A model generated the notes under the pieces. That model saw only the letters and a list, made by a program, of their open reading frames with translations. It had not been told where the DNA came from and searched no databases. Positions 1-7,104 of a DNA stretch of 40,907 bases are shown here, piece by piece. Numbering within the stretch: the stretch's first letter is position 1; each line of letters begins with the position of its first letter. The position numbers and the translations under genes are program-made. Source of the DNA: Streptomyces sp. NRRL S-337 (lineage in GTDB: Bacteria > Actinomycetota > Actinomycetes > Streptomycetales > Streptomycetaceae); assembly GCF_000720175.1 (NCBI RefSeq), contig NZ_JOIX01000065.1, positions 1 through 40,907 of the forward strand, given 5' to 3'.

Positions 1-54
1 GGCGAGGGGTGCCGGGGGCGTGCGGGGCGGGGGCGGGGGCCGTCGCGGCGGGGA

Positions 55-77
55 TTGTCAGTGGGCCGTGGCAGGAT
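55..77 (+). promoter_or_regulatory. RecA_NDp-like DNA-damage promoter of polA
   Basis: TTGTCAGTG at 55-63, an 8-base spacer, then CAGGAT at 72-77. This fits the RecA/LexA-independent damage promoter consensus TTGTCRGTG-N8-TAnnnT known from mycobacteria (PafBC-activated), with one mismatch in the -10 (C for T). The -10 ends 7 bases before GTG at 85, so transcription would start at or next to that codon. Five similar sites occur elsewhere in the window, all in front of genes. Confidence 0.7.
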
Positions 78-84
78 CGGGGGC

Positions 85-2823
85 GTGGCAGCAAAGGCAG
101 CGAAGATGAGCGAAGCGACCGGCACCGAGGCGGCGGCGGGTGGTCGTCCCCGCCTGCTCCTCATGGACGGGCATTCCATGGCATACCGGGCGTATTTCGC
201 CCTGCCCGTGGAGAATTTCACCACCGTCACCGGTCAACCGACCAATGCGATCTACGGCTTCGCGTCGATGCTCGCGAACACCCTGCGTGACGAGGCGCCC
301 ACGCATTTCGCGGTCGCCTTCGACGTCTCGCGCAAGACCTGGCGCTCCGAGGAGTATCCGGAGTACAAGGCGAACCGTTCCAAGACCCCCGACGAGTTCA
401 AGGGCCAGGTCGAGCTGATCGGCGAGCTGCTCGACACGATGCGGGTCAAGCGCTTCGCGGTGGACGGCTTCGAGGCCGACGACGTCATCGCGACGCTCAC
501 CGAGCAGGCCGTCGCCCAGGGCTTCCACGTCTCCATCGTCACCGGCGACCGGGACTCCTTCCAGCTGGTCTCCGACGACGTCACGGTCCTCTACCCCACC
601 AAGGGCGTCTCGGAGCTGACCCGGTTCACTCCCGAGAAGGTCTTCGAGAAGTACGGCCTGACCCCCGCCCAGTACCCGGACTTCGCCGCGCTGCGCGGCG
701 ACCCGTCCGACAACCTCCCCGGCATCCCGGGCGTCGGCGAGAAGACCGCCACGAAGTGGATCAACCAGTTCGGTTCGTTCGCGGAACTGGTGGAGCGGGC
801 CGACGAGATCAAGGGCAAGGCCGGGCAGAACCTCCGCGATCATCTGGAGTCGGTGAAGCGCAACCGCGTGCTGACGGAGATGGTGCGCGATGTGAAGCTG
901 CCGTGCGGCCCCGCGGAGCTGACCCGCGAGGCGTACGACCGCGAGGCCCTCAAGGTGTTCCTCAACGCCCTGGAGATCCGCAACCAGGGCCTGCGCGACC
1001 GGCTGCACGCCGTCGACCCCGGCTCCGTGGAGACCGCCGAGGAGGCCGCGCCGGCCCCGGGCGTCGAGGTGGACGGCACGGTCCTGGCCACCGGCGAGCT
1101 CGCCCCGTGGCTGGCCGAACACGCCACCGGACCGCTGGGCGTGTCCACCGTCGACGTCTGGACGCTGGGCAGCGGCAGCGTGGCCGAGGTGGCGCTCGCC
1201 ACCCCGCAGGGGCCGGCCGCCTGGTTCGACCCGGCGCAGCTGGACGAGGCCGACGAGCAGGCGTTCGCCGCCTGGAGCGCCGACCCCGAGCGCCCGAAGG
1301 TGATGCACAACGCCAAGGGCCTGATGCGGGTCTTCGGCGAGCACGGCTGGCGCATCGAGGGTGTGACGATGGACACCGCCCTCGCCGCCTATCTGGTCAA
1401 GCCCGGCCGCCGCTCCTTCGCGCTGGACGCGCTCTCCATCGAGTACCTCGGCCGGGACCTCGCCCCGGCCGCGGCCGGCGACGGCCAGCTGGCGTTCGGC
1501 GCGGACGAGCAGGCCGAGGCGGACGCCCTGATGGCGCAGGCCCGTACGGTCCTCGACCTGGGGACGGCGTTCCAGGCGAAGCTCGCCGAGGTCGGCGCGG
1601 CCGATCTGCTGCGCAATGTGGAGCTGCCGACCAGCGATCTGCTGGCCCGGATGGAGCGGGCCGGGATCGCCGCCGACCGGGGCTGGCTGGAGCGGATGGA
1701 GCAGCAGTTCGCCGGGGCGGTCGCGCAGGCCGTCAAGGAGGCGCACGCCGCCGCGGGCCATGAGTTCAACCTCGGCTCGCCCAAGCAGCTCCAGGAGGTC
1801 CTCTTCGGCGAGCTGGGCCTGCCGAAGACCAAGAAGACCAAGACCGGTTACACCACCGATGCCGACGCCCTGGCCTGGCTGGCCGCGCAGACCGACAACG
1901 AACTCCCGGTGATCATGCTCCGCCACCGGGAGCAGGCCAAGCTGCGCACGACCGTCGAGGGCCTGATCAAGACCATCGGTGCGGACGGCCGGATCCACAC
2001 CACCTTCAACCAGACCGTCGCCGCCACCGGCCGGCTGTCGTCCACCGACCCCAACCTGCAGAACATCCCGGTGCGGACGGACGAGGGCCGGGCGATCCGC
2101 CGCGGCTTCGTCGTCGGCGAGGGCTTCGAGTCGCTGCTGACCGCCGACTACAGCCAGATCGAACTGCGCGTGATGGCCCATCTCTCCGAGGACGAGGGCC
2201 TGATCGAGGCGTTCACCTCCGGCGAGGACCTGCACACCACCGTCGCCTCCCAGGTCTTCTCGGTCGACAAGACCGCGGTCGACCCGGAGATGCGCCGCAA
2301 GATCAAGGCGATGTCCTACGGCCTGGCATACGGGCTGTCGGCGTTCGGCCTCTCCCAGCAGCTGGGCATCCAGCCCGACGAGGCCCGCAAGCTCATGGAC
2401 ACCTACTTCGAGCGGTTCGGCGGGGTGCGCGACTACCTCCGCCGCGCCGTGGAGGAGGCCCGCGCCACCGGCTACACGGAGACGATGCTCGGTCGCCGCC
2501 GCTATCTGCCGGACCTCAACAGCGACAACCGCCAGCGCCGCGAGATGGCCGAGCGGATGGCGCTGAACGCCCCGATCCAGGGCACCGCCGCCGACATCGT
2601 CAAGATCGCGATGCTGCGGGTCGACACCGCCCTGCGGGCCGCGGAGCTCAAGTCCCGGATGCTGCTCCAGGTCCATGACGAAATCGTCGTCGAGGTGGCC
2701 CCCGGCGAACGCAAGCAGGTCGAGGAGCTGGTCCGCCGCGAGATGGCCGACGCCGTCGAGCTGAGCGCCCCGCTGGACGTCTCGGTCGGCTCGGGCAAGG
2801 ACTGGGAGTCGGCGGCGCACTGA
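85..2823 (+). CDS. polA: DNA polymerase I
   Basis: Family A DNA polymerase for gap filling in excision repair and Okazaki fragment processing. The N-terminal third is the 5'-3' exonuclease (LLLMDGHS, FEADDVIATL, VTGDRDSFQL, GDPSDNLPGIPGVGEKTA). The middle is a 3'-5' exonuclease-like fold that appears to lack the acidic catalytic set. The C-terminal polymerase has motif A (TADYSQIELRVMAHLS), the O-helix (RRKIKAMSYGLAYG) and motif C (QVHDEIVVEV). About 912 residues, normal for actinobacteria. GTG at 85 is chosen because the damage-type -10 ends 7 bases before it, as in hrpB. ATG at 106 (MSEATG) is the alternative, with a weak AAAGG upstream, and removes only 7 residues. The family assignment is certain; the start is not. 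Confidence 0.97.
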   Translation: MAAKAAKMSEATGTEAAAGGRPRLLLMDGHSMAYRAYFALPVENFTTVTGQPTNAIYGFASMLANTLRDEAPTHFAVAFDVSRKTWRSEEYPEYKANRSKTPDEFKGQVELIGELLDTMRVKRFAVDGFEADDVIATLTEQAVAQGFHVSIVTGDRDSFQLVSDDVTVLYPTKGVSELTRFTPEKVFEKYGLTPAQYPDFAALRGDPSDNLPGIPGVGEKTATKWINQFGSFAELVERADEIKGKAGQNLRDHLESVKRNRVLTEMVRDVKLPCGPAELTREAYDREALKVFLNALEIRNQGLRDRLHAVDPGSVETAEEAAPAPGVEVDGTVLATGELAPWLAEHATGPLGVSTVDVWTLGSGSVAEVALATPQGPAAWFDPAQLDEADEQAFAAWSADPERPKVMHNAKGLMRVFGEHGWRIEGVTMDTALAAYLVKPGRRSFALDALSIEYLGRDLAPAAAGDGQLAFGADEQAEADALMAQARTVLDLGTAFQAKLAEVGAADLLRNVELPTSDLLARMERAGIAADRGWLERMEQQFAGAVAQAVKEAHAAAGHEFNLGSPKQLQEVLFGELGLPKTKKTKTGYTTDADALAWLAAQTDNELPVIMLRHREQAKLRTTVEGLIKTIGADGRIHTTFNQTVAATGRLSSTDPNLQNIPVRTDEGRAIRRGFVVGEGFESLLTADYSQIELRVMAHLSEDEGLIEAFTSGEDLHTTVASQVFSVDKTAVDPEMRRKIKAMSYGLAYGLSAFGLSQQLGIQPDEARKLMDTYFERFGGVRDYLRRAVEEARATGYTETMLGRRRYLPDLNSDNRQRREMAERMALNAPIQGTAADIVKIAMLRVDTALRAAELKSRMLLQVHDEIVVEVAPGERKQVEELVRREMADAVELSAPLDVSVGSGKDWESAAH

Positions 2824-2869
2824 CGGGAGCGCGGCGGGGCGCACCGACCGGACGCGGCGGGGCGGAGCC

Positions 2870-2894
2870 GCGGCGGGCCGGGGCCCGGTGCCGC
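2870..2894. terminator. GC-rich hairpin between convergent polA and DUF4184 genes
   Basis: GCGGC GGGCC, a GG loop, then GGCCC and GCCGC with a 3-base bulge, in the 82-base convergent gap. No U-run follows, which is common in Streptomyces. It could serve both directions. Seen by eye only. Confidence 0.35.
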
Positions 2895-2905
2895 GCGGAC
2901 CTGCC

Positions 2906-3823
2906 TCAGTCGGTGGCGCGCACCGCCTCCCGCGGATCCGCCGCCGCACCGGTCCGCGCGGCGGGCAGCGGGCCATCGGCCGGCCGCCCGCGGCGCGCCC
3001 GCCGGTCCAGCAGGCGTACCGCCAGGCCGTGGAGCAACAGCCCGACGGTGAGGCCGGCGCCCGCGCCGAAGAGTGCGGACGGCAGATAGTCGAACCACAC
3101 CGCCGCGTCCCCGTAGTCGGCGCGCGCCCGCAGGACACGGTCCACCGCGCCGGCCAGCACGCACGCCGACAGCGTCAGGACGAGCAGCAGCCGCAGCCGT
3201 ACGGACAGCGTGGGCACGGCGGCCGCGGCGGCGGCCCGGACCGCCGGGTCGGCGGCCCCGGCGGCCCGTAGCGCCGACCACCCGAAGCACACCAGCGCGG
3301 TCATCGCCAGCGCCGAGGTGCCGTACTGCAGATACGTCGGCACCGGCCACCCGCCCACGAACCGGTCCAGGCCGGGCACCAGCCGTGTCCCCCAGCGGCC
3401 CGGGTGGGTGAAGGCATCCCACACCACATGGGTCGCCGAGCCCAGCACCGCGGAGAGCACGAACCAACCGGTCAATGCGGCGAGTTCACGGGGTCCGCGC
3501 GCACGCCACGGGCGGCCCCGGAGGCACAGCGCCACCCGCCCCCGAAAGTCCCCCGGCACCAGCGCCAGCAGCGGGTCGCGCACCACCAGCCAGCCGCCGA
3601 CCAGCGCCGCGGTGATCAGCACATCGACGGTCAGCACCCCGGACGGCGCATGGGTGACGGCGCCGAACTCCATCCCGCCCGGCACCAGCGTGTCCGCGTA
3701 GTACGTCATGTCCGGCGCGAACGACCCCGCCACCAGCGCCGAGGCGACCAGCCGGCCGCGGGCCGTGCCGGTCCGCCGGACGGCCGGCAACACGGCCGCG
3801 GCATGGCTGAGCGTGAACGGCAT
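2906..3823 (-). CDS. DUF4184 family membrane protein
   Basis: About 305 residues. It begins MPFTLSHAAAVLP, the usual start of DUF4184 proteins, and carries HVVWDAFTH, a His/Asp arrangement like that of metal-dependent membrane hydrolases; a catalytic role is only inference. Several hydrophobic stretches predict a polytopic membrane protein: one near 75-95, one near 120-140, one near 180-200, and others near 220-240 and 265-285. The C-terminus is Arg/Ala rich and probably cytoplasmic. ATG at 3823 is preceded by GAGGGGTG. The reading frame stays open upstream, but without a ribosome site. It is convergent with polA and divergent from the transglycosylase gene. Function unknown. Confidence 0.85.
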   Translation of the reverse strand: MPFTLSHAAAVLPAVRRTGTARGRLVASALVAGSFAPDMTYYADTLVPGGMEFGAVTHAPSGVLTVDVLITAALVGGWLVVRDPLLALVPGDFRGRVALCLRGRPWRARGPRELAALTGWFVLSAVLGSATHVVWDAFTHPGRWGTRLVPGLDRFVGGWPVPTYLQYGTSALAMTALVCFGWSALRAAGAADPAVRAAAAAAVPTLSVRLRLLLVLTLSACVLAGAVDRVLRARADYGDAAVWFDYLPSALFGAGAGLTVGLLLHGLAVRLLDRRARRGRPADGPLPAARTGAAADPREAVRATD

Positions 3824-3850
3824 GGCAGCACCCCTCGATCGATTCAGATC

Positions 3851-3900
3851 ATTATGTGTCCGATGAGGTGGTAGATGCCGGGCCCGAGTTGTCGTAGTGT
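3851..3900. promoter_or_regulatory. possible divergent -10 elements (DUF4184 / transglycosylase)
   Basis: The 151-base gap 3824-3974 holds CATAAT on the minus strand (3856 to 3851), placed to serve the DUF4184 gene, and TAGTGT on the plus strand (3895-3900), placed to serve the transglycosylase gene. Neither has a convincing -35 at 17 bases, so this is a weak call. Confidence 0.3.
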
Positions 3901-3929
3901 CGCCTGAGTTGGAGCGCCGGGGAGCGCGA

Positions 3930-3951
3930 CACCGCGTCAGAAAACGCGGTG
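3930..3951 (+). promoter_or_regulatory. leader hairpin upstream of transglycosylase gene
   Basis: CACCGCGT and ACGCGGTG form a perfect 8-bp stem with a 6-base loop (CAGAAA). It ends 9 bases before the ribosome site GGAGGGG at 3961-3967. It may modulate translation; the role is unknown. I do not see the conserved blocks of the ydaO (c-di-AMP) riboswitch that controls some Streptomyces cell-wall hydrolases. Confidence 0.35.
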
Positions 3952-3974
3952 CGTCAACGCGGAGGGGACCACGT

Positions 3975-5783
3975 ATGGCAGCCACATTCCGGCGGCGGCT
4001 TCGCAGGGGAGCGGCCTCGACGGCCGTGGCGGCGTTCGTCCTCGCCGCCCTGACCGCCTCCCAGTCGCCGGACGCCACCGCGAAGGCGGCCAAGGAACAG
4101 GAACCCTCCCCGCCGGTCGACACCCCCATCGACGGCGGCACGACGTACTACCCCGACCTGCCGCCGCACAACAGCCCTGCGCCGCCCCGCCGTTCGTCCC
4201 ACTCCCACCCCGACGGCGGCACCCGCGTCATCACCGGGCCCGCCCAGGCCGGCATCCCCGCCACCGTCCTGGCCGCCTACAAGAAGGCCCAGTCCCGCGT
4301 CGACGCCGAGGACCCCGGCTGCCGGCTGCCCTGGCAACTGCTCGCCGGTATCGGCAAGGTCGAATCCGGCCAGGCCGGCGGCGGCGCGGTCGACGCCGAG
4401 GGCACCACCCTCCGGCCGATCCTCGGCCCGCAGCTCAACGGCCACGGCTTCGCCCGCATCCTCGACACCGACGGCGGCCGCTACGACGGCGACACCACCC
4501 ACGACCGCGCCGTCGGCCCGATGCAGTTCATCCCCTCCACCTGGTCCGAGGGCGGCCCGCAGTACGGCGGTTGGGGCGCCGACGGCAACGGCGACGGCAA
4601 GAAGGACCCCAACAACGTCTACGACGCCGCGCTCGCCGCCGGCCGCTACCTCTGCGCCGACGGCCGCGACCTGTCGGACCCGCGCGACCTGGACCGCGCC
4701 GTCCTCGGCTACAACAACTCCGCCGACTACCTGCGCACCGTGCTGTCCTGGTACACGTTCTACCGCAAGGGCACCTACGAGGTGCCCGACGGCCACGGCG
4801 TCCTCCCGGCACACCACCGCGGCAGCCACACCACCCACAACGGGCACGGAACCGGGCACGCAGGCGGCCGCCCCGGCGGTGAAAACGGCCAGGGCCGGTC
4901 CCACGGCAAGGGTTCCGGTACGCCCGCCAAGCCGCGGCCCGAGCCCAACGGGCCCGCCCGACCCGGCGGTTCCGGTTCCGGCCACACCCCGGGCACCCCC
5001 ACCCCGAAGCCCACCCCCGGCACCCCCAGGCCCGGCACCCCGGCGCCCGCCGAGCCCGGCCCCGTCACCGCCCTCTCCCGCGTCGGCGACCAGGACCTGA
5101 CCGCCACCGCCGGCACCGACTTCGCCACCGCGCCCCGGGTGCGCGCCAAGGACGCCGCGGGCAAGTCCGTCGCCGGCGCCCGGATCCGCTTCACCCTCCC
5201 CGCCGGCACCGACGCCCGCTTCCCCGGCCACGCCACCACCGCCACCGTCACCACCGGCAAGGACGGCCTGGCCACCGCGCCCACCCTGCACGCGGGCGAA
5301 CAGGCCGGCGACTTCCGCCTCCGGGCGACGGCCGTCGGCCGCCCCCTGCCCGCCGTCACCTTCGACGCCACCGTCAAGGCCAAGCCGGCGCCGAAGGCCG
5401 ACACCCTCACCCGCACCTCGGACAAGGAGCTGACGGCCACCGCCGGCCAGGCCTTCGCCGAGGACGCCGTCGAGATCAAGGCGAGCTACCAGGGCAAGAT
5501 CGCGGCGGGAGTGCCGGTCACCGCGACCATGGTCACCGACGACCCCGACAAACCGGTGGAGAACGACCGGGGCCCCTACTTCAAGGACCCGAAGGCCACC
5601 GGCGACAACAAGGACAAGCCGGTCCGCACCCTCGCCGGACTGACCACGGACGCCGACGGCCTGCTGAAGCTCCCGAAGATCTACACCGACTCACACACCG
5701 GGACGTTCCTGCTGCGGCTGACCACCGACGACGGCGCCGTCCTCACCGTCAAGCTGAAGGTCGCCGCCCCGGCCGGCTCCTGA
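3975..5783 (+). CDS. secreted lytic transglycosylase with Ig-like repeats
   Basis: About 602 residues. An Arg-rich N-terminus and a hydrophobic stretch (about 13-29) form a signal peptide or anchor. The catalytic domain (about 90-270) is SLT/MltB-like. E130 in GIGKVES is the likely catalytic Glu, with GPMQFIPSTW at 181-190 and GYNNSADYL further on. A Gly/His- then Pro/Thr-rich linker (about 285-375) leads to two homologous Ig-like modules, each opening LT(R)xSD/GD..LTATAG; these may bind wall or extend the enzyme. It would cleave peptidoglycan outside the membrane, in growth or remodelling. ATG at 3975 follows GGAGGGG; the open frame upstream lacks a ribosome site. Monocistronic, with a terminator-like hairpin after the stop. 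Confidence 0.88.
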   Translation: MAATFRRRLRRGAASTAVAAFVLAALTASQSPDATAKAAKEQEPSPPVDTPIDGGTTYYPDLPPHNSPAPPRRSSHSHPDGGTRVITGPAQAGIPATVLAAYKKAQSRVDAEDPGCRLPWQLLAGIGKVESGQAGGGAVDAEGTTLRPILGPQLNGHGFARILDTDGGRYDGDTTHDRAVGPMQFIPSTWSEGGPQYGGWGADGNGDGKKDPNNVYDAALAAGRYLCADGRDLSDPRDLDRAVLGYNNSADYLRTVLSWYTFYRKGTYEVPDGHGVLPAHHRGSHTTHNGHGTGHAGGRPGGENGQGRSHGKGSGTPAKPRPEPNGPARPGGSGSGHTPGTPTPKPTPGTPRPGTPAPAEPGPVTALSRVGDQDLTATAGTDFATAPRVRAKDAAGKSVAGARIRFTLPAGTDARFPGHATTATVTTGKDGLATAPTLHAGEQAGDFRLRATAVGRPLPAVTFDATVKAKPAPKADTLTRTSDKELTATAGQAFAEDAVEIKASYQGKIAAGVPVTATMVTDDPDKPVENDRGPYFKDPKATGDNKDKPVRTLAGLTTDADGLLKLPKIYTDSHTGTFLLRLTTDDGAVLTVKLKVAAPAGS

Positions 5784-5829
5784 CCACACCGGCGGCCGCA
5801 GCCCCCGGCCGCAGCCCCCGCCCGGCCCG

Positions 5830-5869
5830 CACCGCCGCCCTGCCCGCCGTCCCGGGCAGGGCGGCGGTG
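5830..5869 (+). terminator. strong hairpin after transglycosylase gene
   Basis: Perfect 17-bp inverted repeat (5830-5846 with 5853-5869) and a 6-base loop CCGTCC, 46 bases after the stop codon. There is no U-run. Its strength and place make a terminator likely. Confidence 0.7.
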
Positions 5870-5964
5870 CCCCATGCGCTCGGGCGGCGCCTGTTCTCAT
5901 CTCGGCCGCCCGTTGCTACGGTGCCCCCGCCCTGACGCCGTATCAGATGTGCCGGGAGGCGACC

Positions 5965-6099
5965 ATGCGCGCCCTGATTGCCGCCGCGGCCGGACTGGCC
6001 GCCGCACTCGCCCTCGTCCTCACCGTCACGGCCGTCGGCGCCCCCAGCGGCACCACCTCACCCAAGCCGCTGCTCACCACCGTCCCCGCACATCCCTGA
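5965..6099 (+). CDS. SPW_0924-like small membrane protein
   Basis: A 44-residue ORF. The start MRALIAAAAG leads into one hydrophobic helix (about 4-26), then a short Ser/Thr/Pro tail ending TTVPAHP. This matches my memory of the SPW_0924 family of small Streptomyces membrane proteins usually found before a DUF3068 gene, as here. ATG at 5965 follows GGGAGG at 5954-5959. The next gene starts 18 bases after its stop, so the two probably form an operon. Possibly a membrane partner of the DUF3068 protein; function unknown. Confidence 0.75.
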   Translation: MRALIAAAAGLAAALALVLTVTAVGAPSGTTSPKPLLTTVPAHP

Positions 6100-6117
6100 G
6101 GGAGGGACGCCCCCGCC

Positions 6118-7104
6118 ATGCGCCGCACCGCCAGCCTGGTACTGCTCGCCTTCGCCGTCTTCTTCACCGCACTCTCCCCGCTGCTGCGGTGGTACGTCTT
6201 CCCGCGGCTCGCCAAGATCCCGCCCGGCCAGTACCAGGACATGGTCCTGGAGGCCCGGCCCGCCACCCTCATCGACTACGGCACCATGAAGGCCAGAACG
6301 GTCCCCAAGGTCACCATCGTCCAGACCCTCAAGGGCGACGTCGCCGCCTCCGACCGGATCGAGCGGACCGCCGGCCGCGACGTCGTCGTCTGGGACACCC
6401 TCTCCTACGTCGCCGGACCCGACGGCAAGATGGTCTCCGAGGTCCCCGAGCGCTACATCTTCGACGCCCACTCCCAGGAACCCGTGCACGCCACCGGCGA
6501 GACGGTCGACGGCGACCCCGTGCACCGCACCGGCATCGAGTACAAATGGCCGTTCCTCACCGAGAAACGCGACTACACCTACTTCGACGCCCAGACCCGC
6601 ACCTCGGCCCCCATCCACTACAAGGGCACCCGCGCCTTCCGCGGCCTGGAGGTCTACTACTTCGAGCAGACCATCCCCTGGACCAAGGTCCCGCTGCCCA
6701 AGAAGATGCCGGTCAAAGGCATCACCCCGGCGGCCGTCGAGAAGATGGGCACCACCCGCTGGTACACCACCAAGCGGATGTTCTGGATCGAACCGGTCAC
6801 CGGCGCCCCCGTCAACGGCGAGGAGATCCACCGGGAAGAGCTGCGCGGCGGCGACCTCCTGCCCGGCGGCGGCAAGGTCACCGCCTTCGCCGGCCACGTC
6901 AGGATGCGCGCCGACTACGTCGACGCAACCGTCGCCCTGGTGACGTCCCAGCGCACCCTCGTCCTGCTCCTGACCAGCTACCTCCCCTGGGGGTTCCTGA
7001 CCCTCGGCGCCGCACTGCTCGCCCTGAGCCTCCACCTCGAAGCCCGCAGCCGCCGCCCGGCCGCCCCGAAGGCGGACCCGGAACCCGCCCTCAGCCCCGC
7101 CTGA
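6118..7104 (+). CDS. DUF3068 (PorA-like) membrane protein
   Basis: 328 residues. An N-terminal membrane helix (about 5-22, LVLLAFAVFFTALSPLL) is followed by a large beta-rich outward-facing region. A second helix near the C-terminus (about 280-305, LVLLLTSYLPWGFLTLGA) leads to a short Arg/Pro-rich tail. The DUF3068 family was later grouped with corynebacterial PorA porins, but a pore role in Streptomyces is not established. ATG at 6118 follows GAGGGAGGG. It follows the small membrane gene closely, and its 3' end overlaps the end of hrpB by 14 bases on the other strand. Confidence 0.85.
   Translation: MRRTASLVLLAFAVFFTALSPLLRWYVFPRLAKIPPGQYQDMVLEARPATLIDYGTMKARTVPKVTIVQTLKGDVAASDRIERTAGRDVVVWDTLSYVAGPDGKMVSEVPERYIFDAHSQEPVHATGETVDGDPVHRTGIEYKWPFLTEKRDYTYFDAQTRTSAPIHYKGTRAFRGLEVYYFEQTIPWTKVPLPKKMPVKGITPAAVEKMGTTRWYTTKRMFWIEPVTGAPVNGEEIHREELRGGDLLPGGGKVTAFAGHVRMRADYVDATVALVTSQRTLVLLLTSYLPWGFLTLGAALLALSLHLEARSRRPAAPKADPEPALSPA

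Noticed and set aside
58..3138. 1026-codon open frame antisense to polA
   Set aside because: Very high G+C leaves antisense frames open; the polA frame has full family motifs and the antisense translation is low complexity.
3895..3974. ydaO (c-di-AMP) riboswitch before the transglycosylase gene
   Set aside because: The leader is only about 70 bases with one simple hairpin; the conserved riboswitch blocks are missing.
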